Below are positions 8,621 to 17,317 of a stretch of 64,000 nucleotides of DNA, in pieces; position 1 is the stretch's first letter; each line of letters starts with the position of its first letter. Made by a program: the position numbers and the translations under genes. Source of the stretch: CBDCIS01 sp965217565 (GTDB lineage: Bacteria; Chloroflexota; Dehalococcoidia; Lucifugimonadales; CATOSD01); NCBI GenBank assembly GCA_965217565.1, contig CBDCIS010000003.1, positions 62,001-126,000 of the forward strand, in the 5' to 3' direction. Under the pieces are notes generated by a model. That model was given only the letters and a program-made list of their open reading frames with translations, was not told where the DNA came from and did not search any database.

Positions 8621-9433
8621 CTATCCCCTCAGATTTCGGATGATCTGCGCCACCGGCCCGGGGTTGTTTATCTCCCGTATCTCAACCCGGTGAAGGCTGG
8701 TTGCGCCGCTGGACACGAGCACGTTGCCCCTGCCAGTGATTGTCTCCATCAAGCTCCTGCTCTCACCGATGGAGTTGATGGATCCGAGGGGTATCTCTTT
8801 GACATCCAGGCTGAAAAACCTGTACACGTGCGAGACCCTCTGGTTGGTAACGTAATAGACGGTGAACCGCGTTATCCAGTACTTGGCGACGCCGCGAAAG
8901 TACATATACAAGCCAGCCGCGAAAACCACGAGCGGAAAGACGTACGGAAGCTGCGTGAGCACTAGAAGGTAGCCTGCCGCAACCAGAAATGGGATGCTGA
9001 GTGCTATCCGCGCGAAGGCTGTCCTCATAGAGGGATGGCGCAACGCCTTTATCTCCTCCCCCCGCGCGAGACTCAGCCGGGGGCGGCTGACTACGCTGCA
9101 ATATATCCCGATGACAAACAGCAGCGCCCCAACGCACATTGCCACTATGAAGGGGGCGCTCATGTCCATGTCGGGATCGGTCAGCCCGTAGATGCCCACC
9201 ACAAAGAACGGCAGTCCGATCATCACATTCATCGCCATGTGCAGGAGCACGGACAGGGGGGTGTGCTCGGTAGAGGTCCCCATCTCCTCCCTCGCGCGGG
9301 ATGCCTCCGCGGCTTCGAGGCGGAGATACTCGTCATCCCCGTAATCTCCATCCGCGGCTGCCGCCTCTCCGTCCATGGACGCGGCGTATTCCCGGTTCGA
9401 GTCTGCCCTCACATCTTCCCTGTCGGTCGCCAT
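8621..9433 (-). CDS. Membrane protein with bacterial PH (bPH2-like) domain
   Basis: The 270-aa protein starts with an acidic, disordered tail (about residues 1-60). It then has two pairs of membrane spans (MNVMIGLPFFVVGIYGL with FIVAMCVGALLFVIGIY; IALSIPFLVAAGYLLVL with VFPLVVFAAGLYMY). The C-terminal cytoplasmic domain, about residues 185-270, has the bPH pattern RFTVYYVTNQRVSHVYR...EIPLGSINSI...GNVLVSS. Proteins of this type are membrane-associated and of unclear role. Its ATG (9433) lies two bases past the stop of the LRR surface protein (9436), so both are probably co-transcribed. Confidence 0.75.
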   Translation of the reverse strand: MATDREDVRADSNREYAASMDGEAAAADGDYGDDEYLRLEAAEASRAREEMGTSTEHTPLSVLLHMAMNVMIGLPFFVVGIYGLTDPDMDMSAPFIVAMCVGALLFVIGIYCSVVSRPRLSLARGEEIKALRHPSMRTAFARIALSIPFLVAAGYLLVLTQLPYVFPLVVFAAGLYMYFRGVAKYWITRFTVYYVTNQRVSHVYRFFSLDVKEIPLGSINSIGESRSLMETITGRGNVLVSSGATSLHRVEIREINNPGPVAQIIRNLRG

Positions 9434-9435
9434 TG

Positions 9436-11174
9436 CTATTTCCCTCTCGACAGTTGAATTAGGCCGAAGGCCAACGTCACCAGTATGCTAACAATTCCCA
9501 GGAACGACGGGTGGAGCGCGTTTACCCCAGTTCCAGGAATAATGAGTTGGGAAGAGTCAGCAGAGTTGGACAGAAAGCCTCGTCTGAATGTGGGCGTCGG
9601 CGGAACGGTCGGCTCCGATGTCGGCGCAGCAGTCGGCTCAGGCGTCGCTGCGGCGGTCGGCTCCGGCGTCGCTGTGGCAGTCGGCTCCGGCGTCGCCGTG
9701 GCGGTCGGCTCAGATGTCGGCGCGGCAGTCGGCTCCGGTGTCGGCGCGGCAGTCGGCTCCGGTGTCGGCGCGGCAGTCGGCTCCGGTGTCGGCGCGGCAG
9801 TCGGCTCCGGTGTCGGCGCGGCAGTCGGCTCCGGTGTCGGCGCGGCAGTCGGCTCAGGCCCGGGCGTGGCGGCCGGCTCAGGCCCGGGCGTGGCGGCCGG
9901 CTCAGGCCCGGGCGTGGCGGCCGGCTCAGGCGTCGGCGATGAGCAGTTGGGGCCGAGAGGAGCGACCCCTTCAGGAAGAATGGTATTAGGACCAGTGGTA
10001 TTAGGAATGCCTCTCAACCAGGTCTGGAACTCTGCATCCGTGGGCGCGCAAAGCCCGGCGTTGTCGTCAAAGGCGAAGTACGTCAGCGACGCCAGACTCG
10101 CCAAGCCCGAGGGAAGTGTGCCCGTCAACTGATTGTTGAAGAGGTACAACTCTTCCAGATTGGAAAGGCGACCCAACTCAGCCGGTATCTCTCCGCTCAA
10201 CCGGTTCTCGCCGAGACTCAGCCATGTGAGACTGGAAAGGCTGCCCAACTCAGCCGGTATCTCTCCGCTCAACTGGTTGTCGTAGAGGGACAGCATTTCC
10301 AGATTGGAAAGGCGGCCCAGCCACGCCGGTATCTGCCCGCTCAACTGGTTGTACTGGAGGACCAGCCATGTGAGATTGGAAAGGCGACCCAACTCAGCCG
10401 GTATCTCTCCGCTCAACCGGTTCTCGCCGAGAATCAGCCATGTGAGATTCGAAAGGCTGCCCAGCTCCGCCGGTATCTGCCCGCTCAACTGGTTGTCGTA
10501 GAGGGACAGCGTTTCCAGATTGGAAAGGCTGCCCAGCCACGCCGGTATCTGCCCGCTCAACTGGTTGTACTGGAGGACCAGCCATGTGAGATTGGAAAGG
10601 CTGGCCAGTCCCGCTGGTATCTGCCCGCTCAACTGATTGCCGCGGAGGTCCAGAACTTGCAGGTTGGAAAGGTTGCCGAGTTGGGGCGGAATCTCCCCGC
10701 TCAACCGGTTTTCGCTTAAATTCAGTCCTGTAACGTGGCCGCTGCCGTCGACGATTACGCCGTACCATTGGTCGATGGGCGCGCCGCTCAGCCAGTTGGC
10801 GTTGTTCGTCCAGTTGGGACCGTTGGTGGCGCGGTGGCGACCAGCGCGTCCCGGTCCACCCCCGCAGCCTCGATAACCCAGACGGACCCCTCTTTCCCCG
10901 CCTTGAAGTGGGTAGTTGGCGGATCGGTTCCCCGCCTCGTCGTGCTTTCCAGTCCGTAGTCGGATGTGCTGTTCTTGAAATACCCTGTTCCAGAGGCATC
11001 CACCCAGAACTCTTCGGAAGAGCCGGGGTACGTGCAGCGTTCTCCAGCGCGAACCGTCAGGCCGGGGTAGCAATCACCGACGGACTGGGAGTGGACGCCG
11101 CCGGGCGTCAGGAAGAAGACGTAGGCAACCGCCGTCGCGGCGAGGACGATGATTATCGTCGATGCTTTGGTCAT
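9436..11174 (-). CDS. Leucine-rich-repeat surface protein with Pro-Thr stalk and C-terminal anchor (frameshifted)
   Basis: ATG 11174 (or 11195) begins TKASTIIIVLAATAVAYVFFL, a signal peptide, then a short Cys-containing domain (GDCYPGLTVRAGERC) and VDRDALVA. At about 10829 the frame must shift by one base to continue as ATNGPNWTNNANW, the usual start of bacterial LRR proteins of the DREALVALY-ATNGPNW type. About nine LRRs follow (LSNLTWLVLQYNQLSGQIPA units), then a PTPEPTAA stalk, then a hydrophobic anchor (SFLGIVSILVTLAFGLI) and a basic end. It is probably a cell-surface binding protein. The frameshift also removes about two expected residues, so it may be a real mutation or an assembly error. 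Confidence 0.75.
9600..9945. repeat. 24-base tandem repeats encoding the TPEPTAA stalk
   Basis: Units of about 24 bases (GTCGGCTCCGGTGTCGGCGC core) repeat several times between about 9720 and 9850. A variant (GCCCGGGCGTGGCGGCCGGC) repeats three times at about 9858-9930. They encode the Pro/Thr/Glu stalk of the LRR protein. Near identity of the copies suggests length variation by slippage or recombination. Confidence 0.8.
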
Positions 11175-11195
11175 GAATCGACTCGGACGTACCAT

Positions 11196-11566
11196 GGAGG
11201 CTATAGCTGTGCAAGAGAACCTGCCCCCACGACCGACAGAGGTAGGCGGACCTGATATGAGAACCGTCTCCACAGTTTGGTGAGTGATAGGATACTCCAA
11301 CCGAATCGGGATGACAACGGGGCTTGAAATCGAAGGGGACAAACACCTATGATTCCCATGAGGTTGCGTGATCGGACACTGTGCAGATAAGCTGTGATAA
11401 ACTCCTTTGGCGACCAAGCGGACATCATCGCCCTCATCGAGTAGTAGGCGCGCGCCCAGCGATCACAACGACACGACCCATCGAAAAGTTCGTAGTACAG
11501 TCGCTTTAGGCCCACTACATGCTCCTGCAATGCGAACGACTCTTGACCTAGTCGCAGGAGGCGGCG
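11196..11566. other. Intergenic region between divergent LRR and LiaF-like genes
   Basis: This 370-base divergent region must hold promoters for both directions, but no convincing -35/-10 pair was found. A good ribosome binding site (GCAGGAGG) lies just before the plus-strand gene at 11567. No small gene was recognised. Confidence 0.4.
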
Positions 11567-12250
11567 ATGAACGCAGACAGGATTTCCAGCCAGGCAGTTA
11601 TCGGCCTTCTGGTCGCCGCCATAGGTGTGCTGCTTCTTCTCAGTACCACCGAGGTTGCCAGCGTCAACAGCGTGATTCGCTGGACGCCGTCTCTGTTCAT
11701 TCTCTTCGGCCTGTGGAGGTTGGCGGCAAACGGCTTCGAGCGAATCGCGGGGCCGGTGCTTATCATCGTCATCGCCGGATTCGTACAGCTGCTCGCGCTC
11801 GACATCGAGGTCGGCAATCTCTGGCCCGCAATCCTCATCATCGTCGGCCTCGCCATCATCCTGCGCCGGGTGAGGGGACGACGCTCCGTCGCGTCGGACA
11901 AATCCGGGGCGGGGGCAGGGGACATAGACACGTTCAGCATGTTCAGTTCCGTCAAGCGAAGCGTGACCTCCGGCGACTTCCAGGGCGGGCAAGCGACGGC
12001 GCTCATGGGCAGTGTGCAGTTGGACATGCGAGACGCCGCCGTCTTGGAGAAGCCCGTCACGCTTGAGGTAACCTCGGTGATGGGCGAAGTCAGGCTGCGA
12101 GTTCCCTCTGACTGGACCGTGCAGTTAGACAACTCCACGCTGTTGGGCGAAACAGAGGACAAGCGTCCCCGCAGCGAGAGCCTGGGCGGTTCACCAGACC
12201 TAGTCATTGCTGGCCTAGTGCTAATGGGCAGTTTGAAGATTGACGACTAG
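11567..12250 (+). CDS. LiaF-like membrane protein (envelope stress family)
   Basis: The 227-aa product has four N-terminal membrane spans in LiaI/LiaF-TM style (AVIGLLVAAIGVLLLLS, TPSLFILFGLW, AGPVLIIVIAGFVQLLAL, LWPAILIIVGLAIIL). A linker leads to a C-terminal LiaF-type beta domain (MGSVQLDMRDAAV, LEVTSVMGEVRLRVP, GLVLMGSLKI; about residues 125-227). LiaF proteins repress or tune cell-envelope stress responses, but no LiaS/LiaR pair is nearby. The reading frame ends at TAG 12248-12250, which is created by an IS insertion. Without the element the stop would be TAA, and the pspC-like gene would begin 20 bases later, so the two once formed an operon. Confidence 0.75.
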   Translation: MNADRISSQAVIGLLVAAIGVLLLLSTTEVASVNSVIRWTPSLFILFGLWRLAANGFERIAGPVLIIVIAGFVQLLALDIEVGNLWPAILIIVGLAIILRRVRGRRSVASDKSGAGAGDIDTFSMFSSVKRSVTSGDFQGGQATALMGSVQLDMRDAAVLEKPVTLEVTSVMGEVRLRVPSDWTVQLDNSTLLGETEDKRPRSESLGGSPDLVIAGLVLMGSLKIDD

Positions 12251-13063
12251 GGCCTGTTCACACTAACGCAACGCATCGAAGATGAGCGCAAACAGGATGA
12301 ACCCAAGGAAGAGAGCGTCCAGCTTCTCAAAGCGAGAGAAGATACGCCGAAAGCCCTTCAACCGTCGAAACAACCGCTCGATTTCGTTCCGACGCTTGTA
12401 CATCTCCCGGTCGTACTGCCAAGGGTCAACCCTCGTGCTCAGGGGCGGAACTATCGGGGTGAACCCCAGGGCCAACGCCAGTTGGCGGGTCTCATTCCCC
12501 TCGTATGCCCGGTCCATTAACAGGAACGGGTTCTGGTCCTGTGTTCCGAGGCGCTTTAGCAGCTTTCGCCCCTCCGGCGCATCGTGGGCCTGTCCGGGAG
12601 AAAGGGAGAACGTCACGGCTGTTCTAGCATCCGCGGCAACCATATGAATCTTGGTGGTCCAGCCGCCACGGGACTTGCCGATGGACTGGGGTCCGTTTTT
12701 TTTAACGCACCGGTTCCATCGGGATGGACCTTGACTATGGTACTGTCCATGGAAACCGCTTCTATCTTGATACGCACTATGTGCTCTCGTTGAAGATACT
12801 CGAAAACCCGGTCGAGCACACCGTTCTTGGACCACCGGTTCATCCGGGTGTAGACGGTGTGCCAGTTGCCAAATCGAGGCGGCAATCCCCGCCATTTGCA
12901 GCCTTGCTCGGCGACATAGAGGATAGCGTTGAGTACTTGCAGGTTCGACAGGCTGACGTTGCCACGCTGAACGGGAAGGATCGGCGCAATTCGTTGGTAC
13001 TGAACTTCGGTGATTTCCATTCTCGGATTGTAACATAATTTGGCTATTAGTGTGAACAGACCC
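12250..13063 (-). mobile_element. IS5-family (IS427-like) insertion sequence, 814 bp
   Basis: The ends are imperfect inverted repeats: GGGCCTGTTCACACTAA at 12250-12266 and, inverted, GGGTCTGTTCACACTAA ending at 13063, with one mismatch in 17. A TA duplication flanks it (12248-12249 and 13064-13065), typical of the IS427 subgroup. Inside is a two-frame transposase with an A8 slippage site. The element looks complete and recent. It separates two membrane genes of one envelope cluster and sits exactly in the stop codon of the first. Confidence 0.9.
12263..13020 (-). CDS. IS5-family transposase made by programmed frameshift
   Basis: Frame A starts at ATG 13020 (MEITEVQYQRIAPILP) and carries the N-terminal DUF4096-like domain and the first catalytic Asp (AVSMDSTIVKVH). 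A run of eight A on the coding strand (T8 at 12696-12703) lies at GALKK. Shifting frame there joins it to frame B, which continues GPQSIGKSRGGWTTKIH, has the second Asp (FLLMDRAYEG) and the Glu (RRNEIERLFRRLKGF), and ends at 12263. A -1-type slip on A8 is the known strategy of the IS427 group, so the frameshift is expected and not a sign of decay. The DDE residues are intact. Confidence 0.88.
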
Positions 13064-13084
13064 TAACCGCAAGTAGGAGTTGCA

Positions 13085-13534
13085 ATGACCACGAAGACCG
13101 ATAGGCTGCATAAGAGCGCAACGAATTCTGTGCTATTCGGAGTCGCCGGAGGGATGGCCGAGTACTTCGACATCGACCCGACGCTCATGCGAATAGCGTG
13201 GGTGTTGGTTATCGCGGTCTCAGCCGGGACTGCCCTGCTGGCCTACATCATTCTGGCGATAATCATGCCCAAGGAAGCGTCCACCTCCACAGACGAGGCG
13301 GATGCCCGGGTGGGCGATTCCGAGGGCGGCGCGCCCACGTGGAGAAGAGGGGGACGATGGACAGGGCGGCGCAGCCTGCTCGGCCTCATCCTCATCGGCG
13401 TTGGCGCAGTGCTCCTGCTGAACAATCTCGGCATCTTCGATTGGTGGAGGTGGGACATCTTTTGGCCGTTGGTTATCATTGGAGTAGGAGTGGCGCTTTT
13501 CGTCGGACGTTTGAGTGGAAGAAACAATGGCTAA
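13085..13534 (+). CDS. PspC-domain membrane protein with LiaF-like C-terminal spans
   Basis: Residues 5-63 form a PspC domain (RLHKSATNSVLFGVAGGMAEYFDIDPTLMRIAWVL, then AYIILAIIMP). A charged linker follows, then two spans (LLGLILIGVGAVLLLNNLG, IFWPLVIIGVGVALFVG) of LiaF-TM type. PspC proteins sense membrane stress or bind partners at the membrane. The AGGAGT ribosome binding site before ATG 13085 survives next to the IS. The stop overlaps the start of the next gene by 8 bases (ATGGCTAA), so translation is coupled. The IS upstream may weaken or replace the original transcription. Confidence 0.82.
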   Translation: MTTKTDRLHKSATNSVLFGVAGGMAEYFDIDPTLMRIAWVLVIAVSAGTALLAYIILAIIMPKEASTSTDEADARVGDSEGGAPTWRRGGRWTGRRSLLGLILIGVGAVLLLNNLGIFDWWRWDIFWPLVIIGVGVALFVGRLSGRNNG

Positions 13535-14429
13535 CGAGAGACGGAGGCGAGGCTTCCCGCTGTTTCCGGCGTTTCTCATCGCGCTGGGAGTCCTTCTGCT
13601 GCTGCAAACCACAGGGGCGCTTCCCTGGGACCTGTGGTTGAGCATCTGGCGGTGGTGGCCTGTTCTCATCATAGCCCTGGGCATCAACATCGCCTTTGCC
13701 GGCCGTATGCCTTGGCTGGCGGGGTCTCTCATAGCCATTATGTTGATAGCGGCAGTGGGTATAGGAATTGCCATATCTTATGAGCCTTGGAGCGGCGCGG
13801 AAACGGTCGCCACCCTGGAAGAGCCGCTGGACCGGGTGGAGAGCGTTAATGTAAGCATCAGCCTCGGCGCAGGCAGCCTTGTAGTCGGCGCCTTGCCGGC
13901 GGATTCCAGTAATCTGGTTGAGGGCGAATTGCGCAGCTTCGGCGGCAAGGAGGCGAGGACGTTCGTGAAGCGCTCCGGGGACCGCGCCGAAATACGTTTT
14001 TCGACGGGAGGCTTCAATTTCAACTTCTTCGGGGGCAGCGACCGCCGATGGGAGGTGTGGCTGTCGCCCCGGCCCAGAGCCTCCATAGACGTGGACGCGG
14101 GCGCGTCCGACCTGTTCCTGGACCTCAGTGATATGAACGTCAGCGACCTCTCGATAGATGGAGGCGCGTCGGACATCGAAATCCTGGCGCCTAAAGACGC
14201 CGGGCACGTGAACATCGACATAGACGTGGGCGCCGCCGACGTTGACATCGTAATCCCAGAACTCGTCAGCGCGAGGATCGACGCAGACGTAGTCGTGGGC
14301 GACCTGTCCATCGACGAGGCGCGCTTCCCCAAGACGGGCGACGTGTACATGTCCAGAGACTTCAGTACGTCAGCGAACAGGGTTGACCTGGAAATCGACG
14401 CGGGCGCGTCCAGCATAGAGGTTCGGTAG
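13527..14429 (+). CDS. Membrane protein with LiaF-type spans and toast-rack domain
   Basis: The open frame begins at GTG 13515, but ATG 13527 after GTGGAAGAA is preferred (MANERRRRG; 300 aa). Four hydrophobic spans occupy about residues 8-90 ([50 protein letters not shown]). The C-terminal half is an extracytoplasmic repetitive beta domain with repeated [26 protein letters not shown] motifs, the toast-rack/adhesin-like fold seen next to LiaF and PspC proteins. It is the third member of the envelope cluster. Binding partners are unknown. Confidence 0.78.
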   Translation: MANERRRRGFPLFPAFLIALGVLLLLQTTGALPWDLWLSIWRWWPVLIIALGINIAFAGRMPWLAGSLIAIMLIAAVGIGIAISYEPWSGAETVATLEEPLDRVESVNVSISLGAGSLVVGALPADSSNLVEGELRSFGGKEARTFVKRSGDRAEIRFSTGGFNFNFFGGSDRRWEVWLSPRPRASIDVDAGASDLFLDLSDMNVSDLSIDGGASDIEILAPKDAGHVNIDIDVGAADVDIVIPELVSARIDADVVVGDLSIDEARFPKTGDVYMSRDFSTSANRVDLEIDAGASSIEVR

Positions 14430-14473
14430 CGTCAGAACCATTTCATAGACTTCAAAAGCCACAAGGAGAAGAC

Positions 14474-15874
14474 ATGGCCCCTAAAACGATGTTCGAAAAG
14501 ATATGGGATAGCCACGTTGTTCACGACGAACCCGGGCAGCCGACCGTCCTGTACGTTGACCTGCACCTGGTTCACGAGGTCACCTCGCCGCAGGCGTTCG
14601 ACGGGCTGCGTATGGCCGGGCGCGGCGTGCGCCGAACCGACCTGACCGTCGCCACCGCCGACCACAACACCCCCACGTGGGACCTCGTGCTACCCATCAC
14701 CGATCCCATCGCAAAGCAGCAATTGGACGCCCTGAGCAGGAACTGCGAGGAGTTCGGCGTTACCCTGTACGACAGGTTCAGCCCCCTTCAGGGCATCGTT
14801 CACGTCATCGGGCCGGAGCAGGGGTACACCCAGCCGGGCAAGGTCATCGTGTGCGGAGACAGCCACACCTCCACGCACGGCGCATTCGGGGCGTTCGCCA
14901 TCGGCATCGGCACGTCGGAGGTGGAGCACGTGCTCGCCACGCAGACGCTGCGCCAGTTCAAGCCCAAGACGATGGAGGTTCGCGTCAACGGCAGCCTCCA
15001 CGCCGGCGTAACCGCCAAGGACGTCATTCTCGGCATCATCGGCAAGATAGGCGTCGCGGGCGCGACGGGCCACGTCATCGAGTACACCGGCGAGGCCGTC
15101 CGCTCGCTCTCGATGGAGGGCCGCATGACGGTGTGCAACATGTCCATTGAGGGCGGCGGACGCGCGGGCATGGTAGCCCCGGACGACACTACCTTCGAAT
15201 ACGTGCGCGGACGACCGCAAGCCCCCCAGGGCGACGACTTCGAGGCCGCCGTCGAGCAGTGGCTCAAGCTGGCCACGGACGAGGGCGCGGAGTACGACAG
15301 GGTCGTTGAGCTGGACGGCGCCGCGCTGGAGCCGCACGTCAGCTGGGGCACCAACCCCGGAATGGTCGCGCCGGTCAGCGGGCGCGTGCCCGACCCCAAC
15401 TCCTATGAGGACACCGGCGAGCAGAGGTCCGCAGAGCGCGCGCTGGAGTACATGGGGCTGGAGCCGGACACGCCAATCCAGGACATTCGGCTGGACAGGG
15501 TTTTCATCGGCTCCTGCACCAACTCGCGTATCGACGACCTGCGAGCGGCGGCGGAGGTCGCCAAGGGCAGAAAGGTCAACGAAAGCGTTTACGCGATGGT
15601 GGTGCCGGGCTCTGCGGCCATAAAGAAGCAGGCAGAGGACGAGGGACTGGACGCCATCTTCAAGGACGCGGGCTTCGACTGGCGCGTGGCGGGCTGCTCC
15701 ATGTGCTTGGGCATGAACCCCGACATCCTCCAGCCGGGCGAACGCTGCGCCTCAACCTCAAACCGGAATTTCGAGGGACGCCAGGGCAAAGGCGGACGCA
15801 CCCACCTGGTCAGCCCGGCTATGGCGGCGGCGGCGGCCATCGCAGGCCACTTCGTGGACATTCGTGAGTGGTAG
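14474..15874 (+). CDS. leuC: 3-Isopropylmalate dehydratase, large subunit (HacA/LeuC type)
   Basis: This aconitase-superfamily subunit isomerises 2- to 3-isopropylmalate using a [4Fe-4S] cluster. Cluster ligands are visible in IGSCTNSRI (Cys about 347) and [11 protein letters not shown] (Cys about 407 and 410). [27 protein letters not shown] near residue 140 is the family signature. The length of 466 aa fits bacterial LeuC. The small subunit leuD normally follows directly, but here a DUF4258 gene overlaps the last 7 bases and no leuD is seen in the window. The start ATG 14474 has AAGGAG 6 bases upstream. Confidence 0.94.
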   Translation: MAPKTMFEKIWDSHVVHDEPGQPTVLYVDLHLVHEVTSPQAFDGLRMAGRGVRRTDLTVATADHNTPTWDLVLPITDPIAKQQLDALSRNCEEFGVTLYDRFSPLQGIVHVIGPEQGYTQPGKVIVCGDSHTSTHGAFGAFAIGIGTSEVEHVLATQTLRQFKPKTMEVRVNGSLHAGVTAKDVILGIIGKIGVAGATGHVIEYTGEAVRSLSMEGRMTVCNMSIEGGGRAGMVAPDDTTFEYVRGRPQAPQGDDFEAAVEQWLKLATDEGAEYDRVVELDGAALEPHVSWGTNPGMVAPVSGRVPDPNSYEDTGEQRSAERALEYMGLEPDTPIQDIRLDRVFIGSCTNSRIDDLRAAAEVAKGRKVNESVYAMVVPGSAAIKKQAEDEGLDAIFKDAGFDWRVAGCSMCLGMNPDILQPGERCASTSNRNFEGRQGKGGRTHLVSPAMAAAAAIAGHFVDIREW

Positions 15875-16179
15875 AAGAAGCAAGGCGCTGCAGACTACGC
15901 GGCAAGAGTTTGGGCTTTACCGATCACGCGCGTTTGAGGATGCAGCAGAGGAGTATTCCCAGAGACGCTGTATATTCGGTTGCCGATACAGGCGAGGTGA
16001 TTGAAACTTACCCAGATGATACTCCGCATCCGAGCGAACTAGTCTTGGGTTGGGCGGGCGCTCGTCCTTTGCATATTGTGCTAGGCTACAATGAGGCCGA
16101 CAATGAGCACATCGTCGTAACGGTATATGACCCGGACATAAATCTGTGGCATTCGGATTTCAGGGAGAGAAGGCGATGA
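15868..16179 (+). CDS. DUF4258 protein, putative toxin of a toxin-antitoxin pair
   Basis: The 103-aa protein has the DUF4258 pattern [19 protein letters not shown] (residues 17-35), then [31 protein letters not shown] and a terminal [11 protein letters not shown]. The family is often found directly before a YgiT-type zinc-finger gene and is thought to be a RelE/MqsR-like toxin. The GTG start overlaps the end of leuC by 7 bases. The stop overlaps the ATG of the zinc-finger gene (ATGA), so the pair is translationally coupled. The toxin role is inference from family and context. Confidence 0.72.
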   Translation: MVEEARRCRLRGKSLGFTDHARLRMQQRSIPRDAVYSVADTGEVIETYPDDTPHPSELVLGWAGARPLHIVLGYNEADNEHIVVTVYDPDINLWHSDFRERRR

Positions 16180-16763
16180 GTAAGTGCTACTATTGCAAGA
16201 TTGGCGAAACCACACCCGGCTTCGTGACTTCGACTACGCTTCTTGACTCGCTGATCATTGTGACAAAGGAAGTGCCTGCGAAAGTCTGTGGTAGATGCGG
16301 GGAGGGCTATTATGAGCAAGAAGTCGTCTCGCGGCTGGAAGAGATTACGGACGAAGCTAAGCAATTGGGCGTGGAGACGCTAGTGCGGAAGTATGACGAC
16401 GACAAGCCACAGTATCAGCGCGCTCGCTCAGAGAATGGCACGATGAACGCCCGCAATCATAAGCTCAGGCTAAGTGACTTTCTGGTTAGTACGGAAAAGA
16501 ATTGCTTCCTGTGTAAGAATGACGAACTGAAACCTGGAGTCACCGATACTTCGATTACGCGCGGCGATGTCGCCGTGGTCGTGAAAGGCGTTCCCGCCGG
16601 GGTCTGCGCCAACTGCGGCGAACCTTACCTGACGCCTGCCGTGTCGAAGCGACTGAAGGAAGAGTTCAAGGACGCCGAAAAGACGGGTGTGGAATTCATG
16701 GTGCGAAGGTACATGTCTGCCGACGTTCTGAATAAAAGACGTATGCTGAGTGCGCGCATGTAG
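16176..16763 (+). CDS. Double YgiT/MqsA-type zinc-finger protein, putative antitoxin
   Basis: ATG 16176 follows GGGAGAGAAGG. The 195-aa product carries two similar YgiT zinc-finger domains in tandem. The first has CYYC near residues 4-7 and CGRC near residue 40. The second has CFLC near residue 110 and CANC near residue 147; each domain is followed by E/L-rich helices and LVRKY or MVRRY. Most YgiT proteins paired with DUF4258 have a single domain, so this is a duplication and fusion. The C-terminal DNA-binding HTH of full MqsA is absent. It is coupled to the upstream DUF4258 gene and probably neutralises it. Confidence 0.72.
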   Translation: MSKCYYCKIGETTPGFVTSTTLLDSLIIVTKEVPAKVCGRCGEGYYEQEVVSRLEEITDEAKQLGVETLVRKYDDDKPQYQRARSENGTMNARNHKLRLSDFLVSTEKNCFLCKNDELKPGVTDTSITRGDVAVVVKGVPAGVCANCGEPYLTPAVSKRLKEEFKDAEKTGVEFMVRRYMSADVLNKRRMLSARM

Positions 16764-16768
16764 ATTAG

Positions 16769-17317
16769 ATGGAAGAACGATCTGGAATAGCGTTCGCGGC
16801 CATAAGGGCCGCCGTGCTGGATGGCAGCGTTTACAGGACGATGACCGAATCGCCTGAGCACATGCTGCGCGCGCTGGGCGTCGTGCTCGCCGTGTCGGCT
16901 GCCTTTGGGCTGGGCGTGAGGGACACGCTGCCCGTTTCGGCGGAGGGCGCTCAATGGCTGGCCGTGCTGATTCCCGCCAGCACGGTGCTGTTGGGCTGGG
17001 TGGTGTGGTCTTTCATCGCCTACGGGGTTGGCACGTTGCTGCTGGGCGGTGACGCAAGCAGCCGGCTCTTGCAGCGCGGGATAGGCCTTGCTCACGCGCC
17101 GGGCGTCCTGCTGATTCTCTCCGGAGTGCCCGCGGTGGGTCTCGTCATCTTCGCCCTAGTGCATCTCTGGATGTTGGCGGCGGCCATCGTCGCGGTGCGG
17201 GAGATTCAGGGCAGCGACTGGGTAAAGGCTTTCATTCCGACAACCGTCGGCTGGATTGCCGGAGAGCTGTTGTTGAGAATCGCGGTGTTTCGGTTTGTGA
17301 CTGGTCAGCCCGGCTAA
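16769..17317 (+). CDS. Yip1-family-like integral membrane protein
   Basis: The 182-aa protein has an amphipathic N-terminus (FAAIRAAVLDGSVYRTMTESP) and five hydrophobic segments (ALGVVLAVSAAFGL, WLAVLIPASTVLLGWVVWSFIAYG, GVLLILSGVPAVGLVIFALVHLWMLAAAIVAV, TTVGWIAGELLLRIAVF). The arrangement matches Yip1/YckC-like membrane proteins of unknown role. It starts 5 bases after the zinc-finger gene, so it may be in the same transcript. Its stop overlaps the stop of convergent tatD by 4 bases. Confidence 0.65.
   Translation: MEERSGIAFAAIRAAVLDGSVYRTMTESPEHMLRALGVVLAVSAAFGLGVRDTLPVSAEGAQWLAVLIPASTVLLGWVVWSFIAYGVGTLLLGGDASSRLLQRGIGLAHAPGVLLILSGVPAVGLVIFALVHLWMLAAAIVAVREIQGSDWVKAFIPTTVGWIAGELLLRIAVFRFVTGQPG

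Noticed and set aside
9485..10132. 215-aa plus-strand frame rich in VGSGVGAAVGSG
   Set aside because: It is the reverse reading of the TPEPTAA tandem repeats of the minus-strand LRR protein; it has no ribosome binding site or family pattern.
12263..13111. A single 282-aa reading of the IS5 transposase
   Set aside because: Its N-terminal half is a shadow; the real protein joins two frames at the A8 run.
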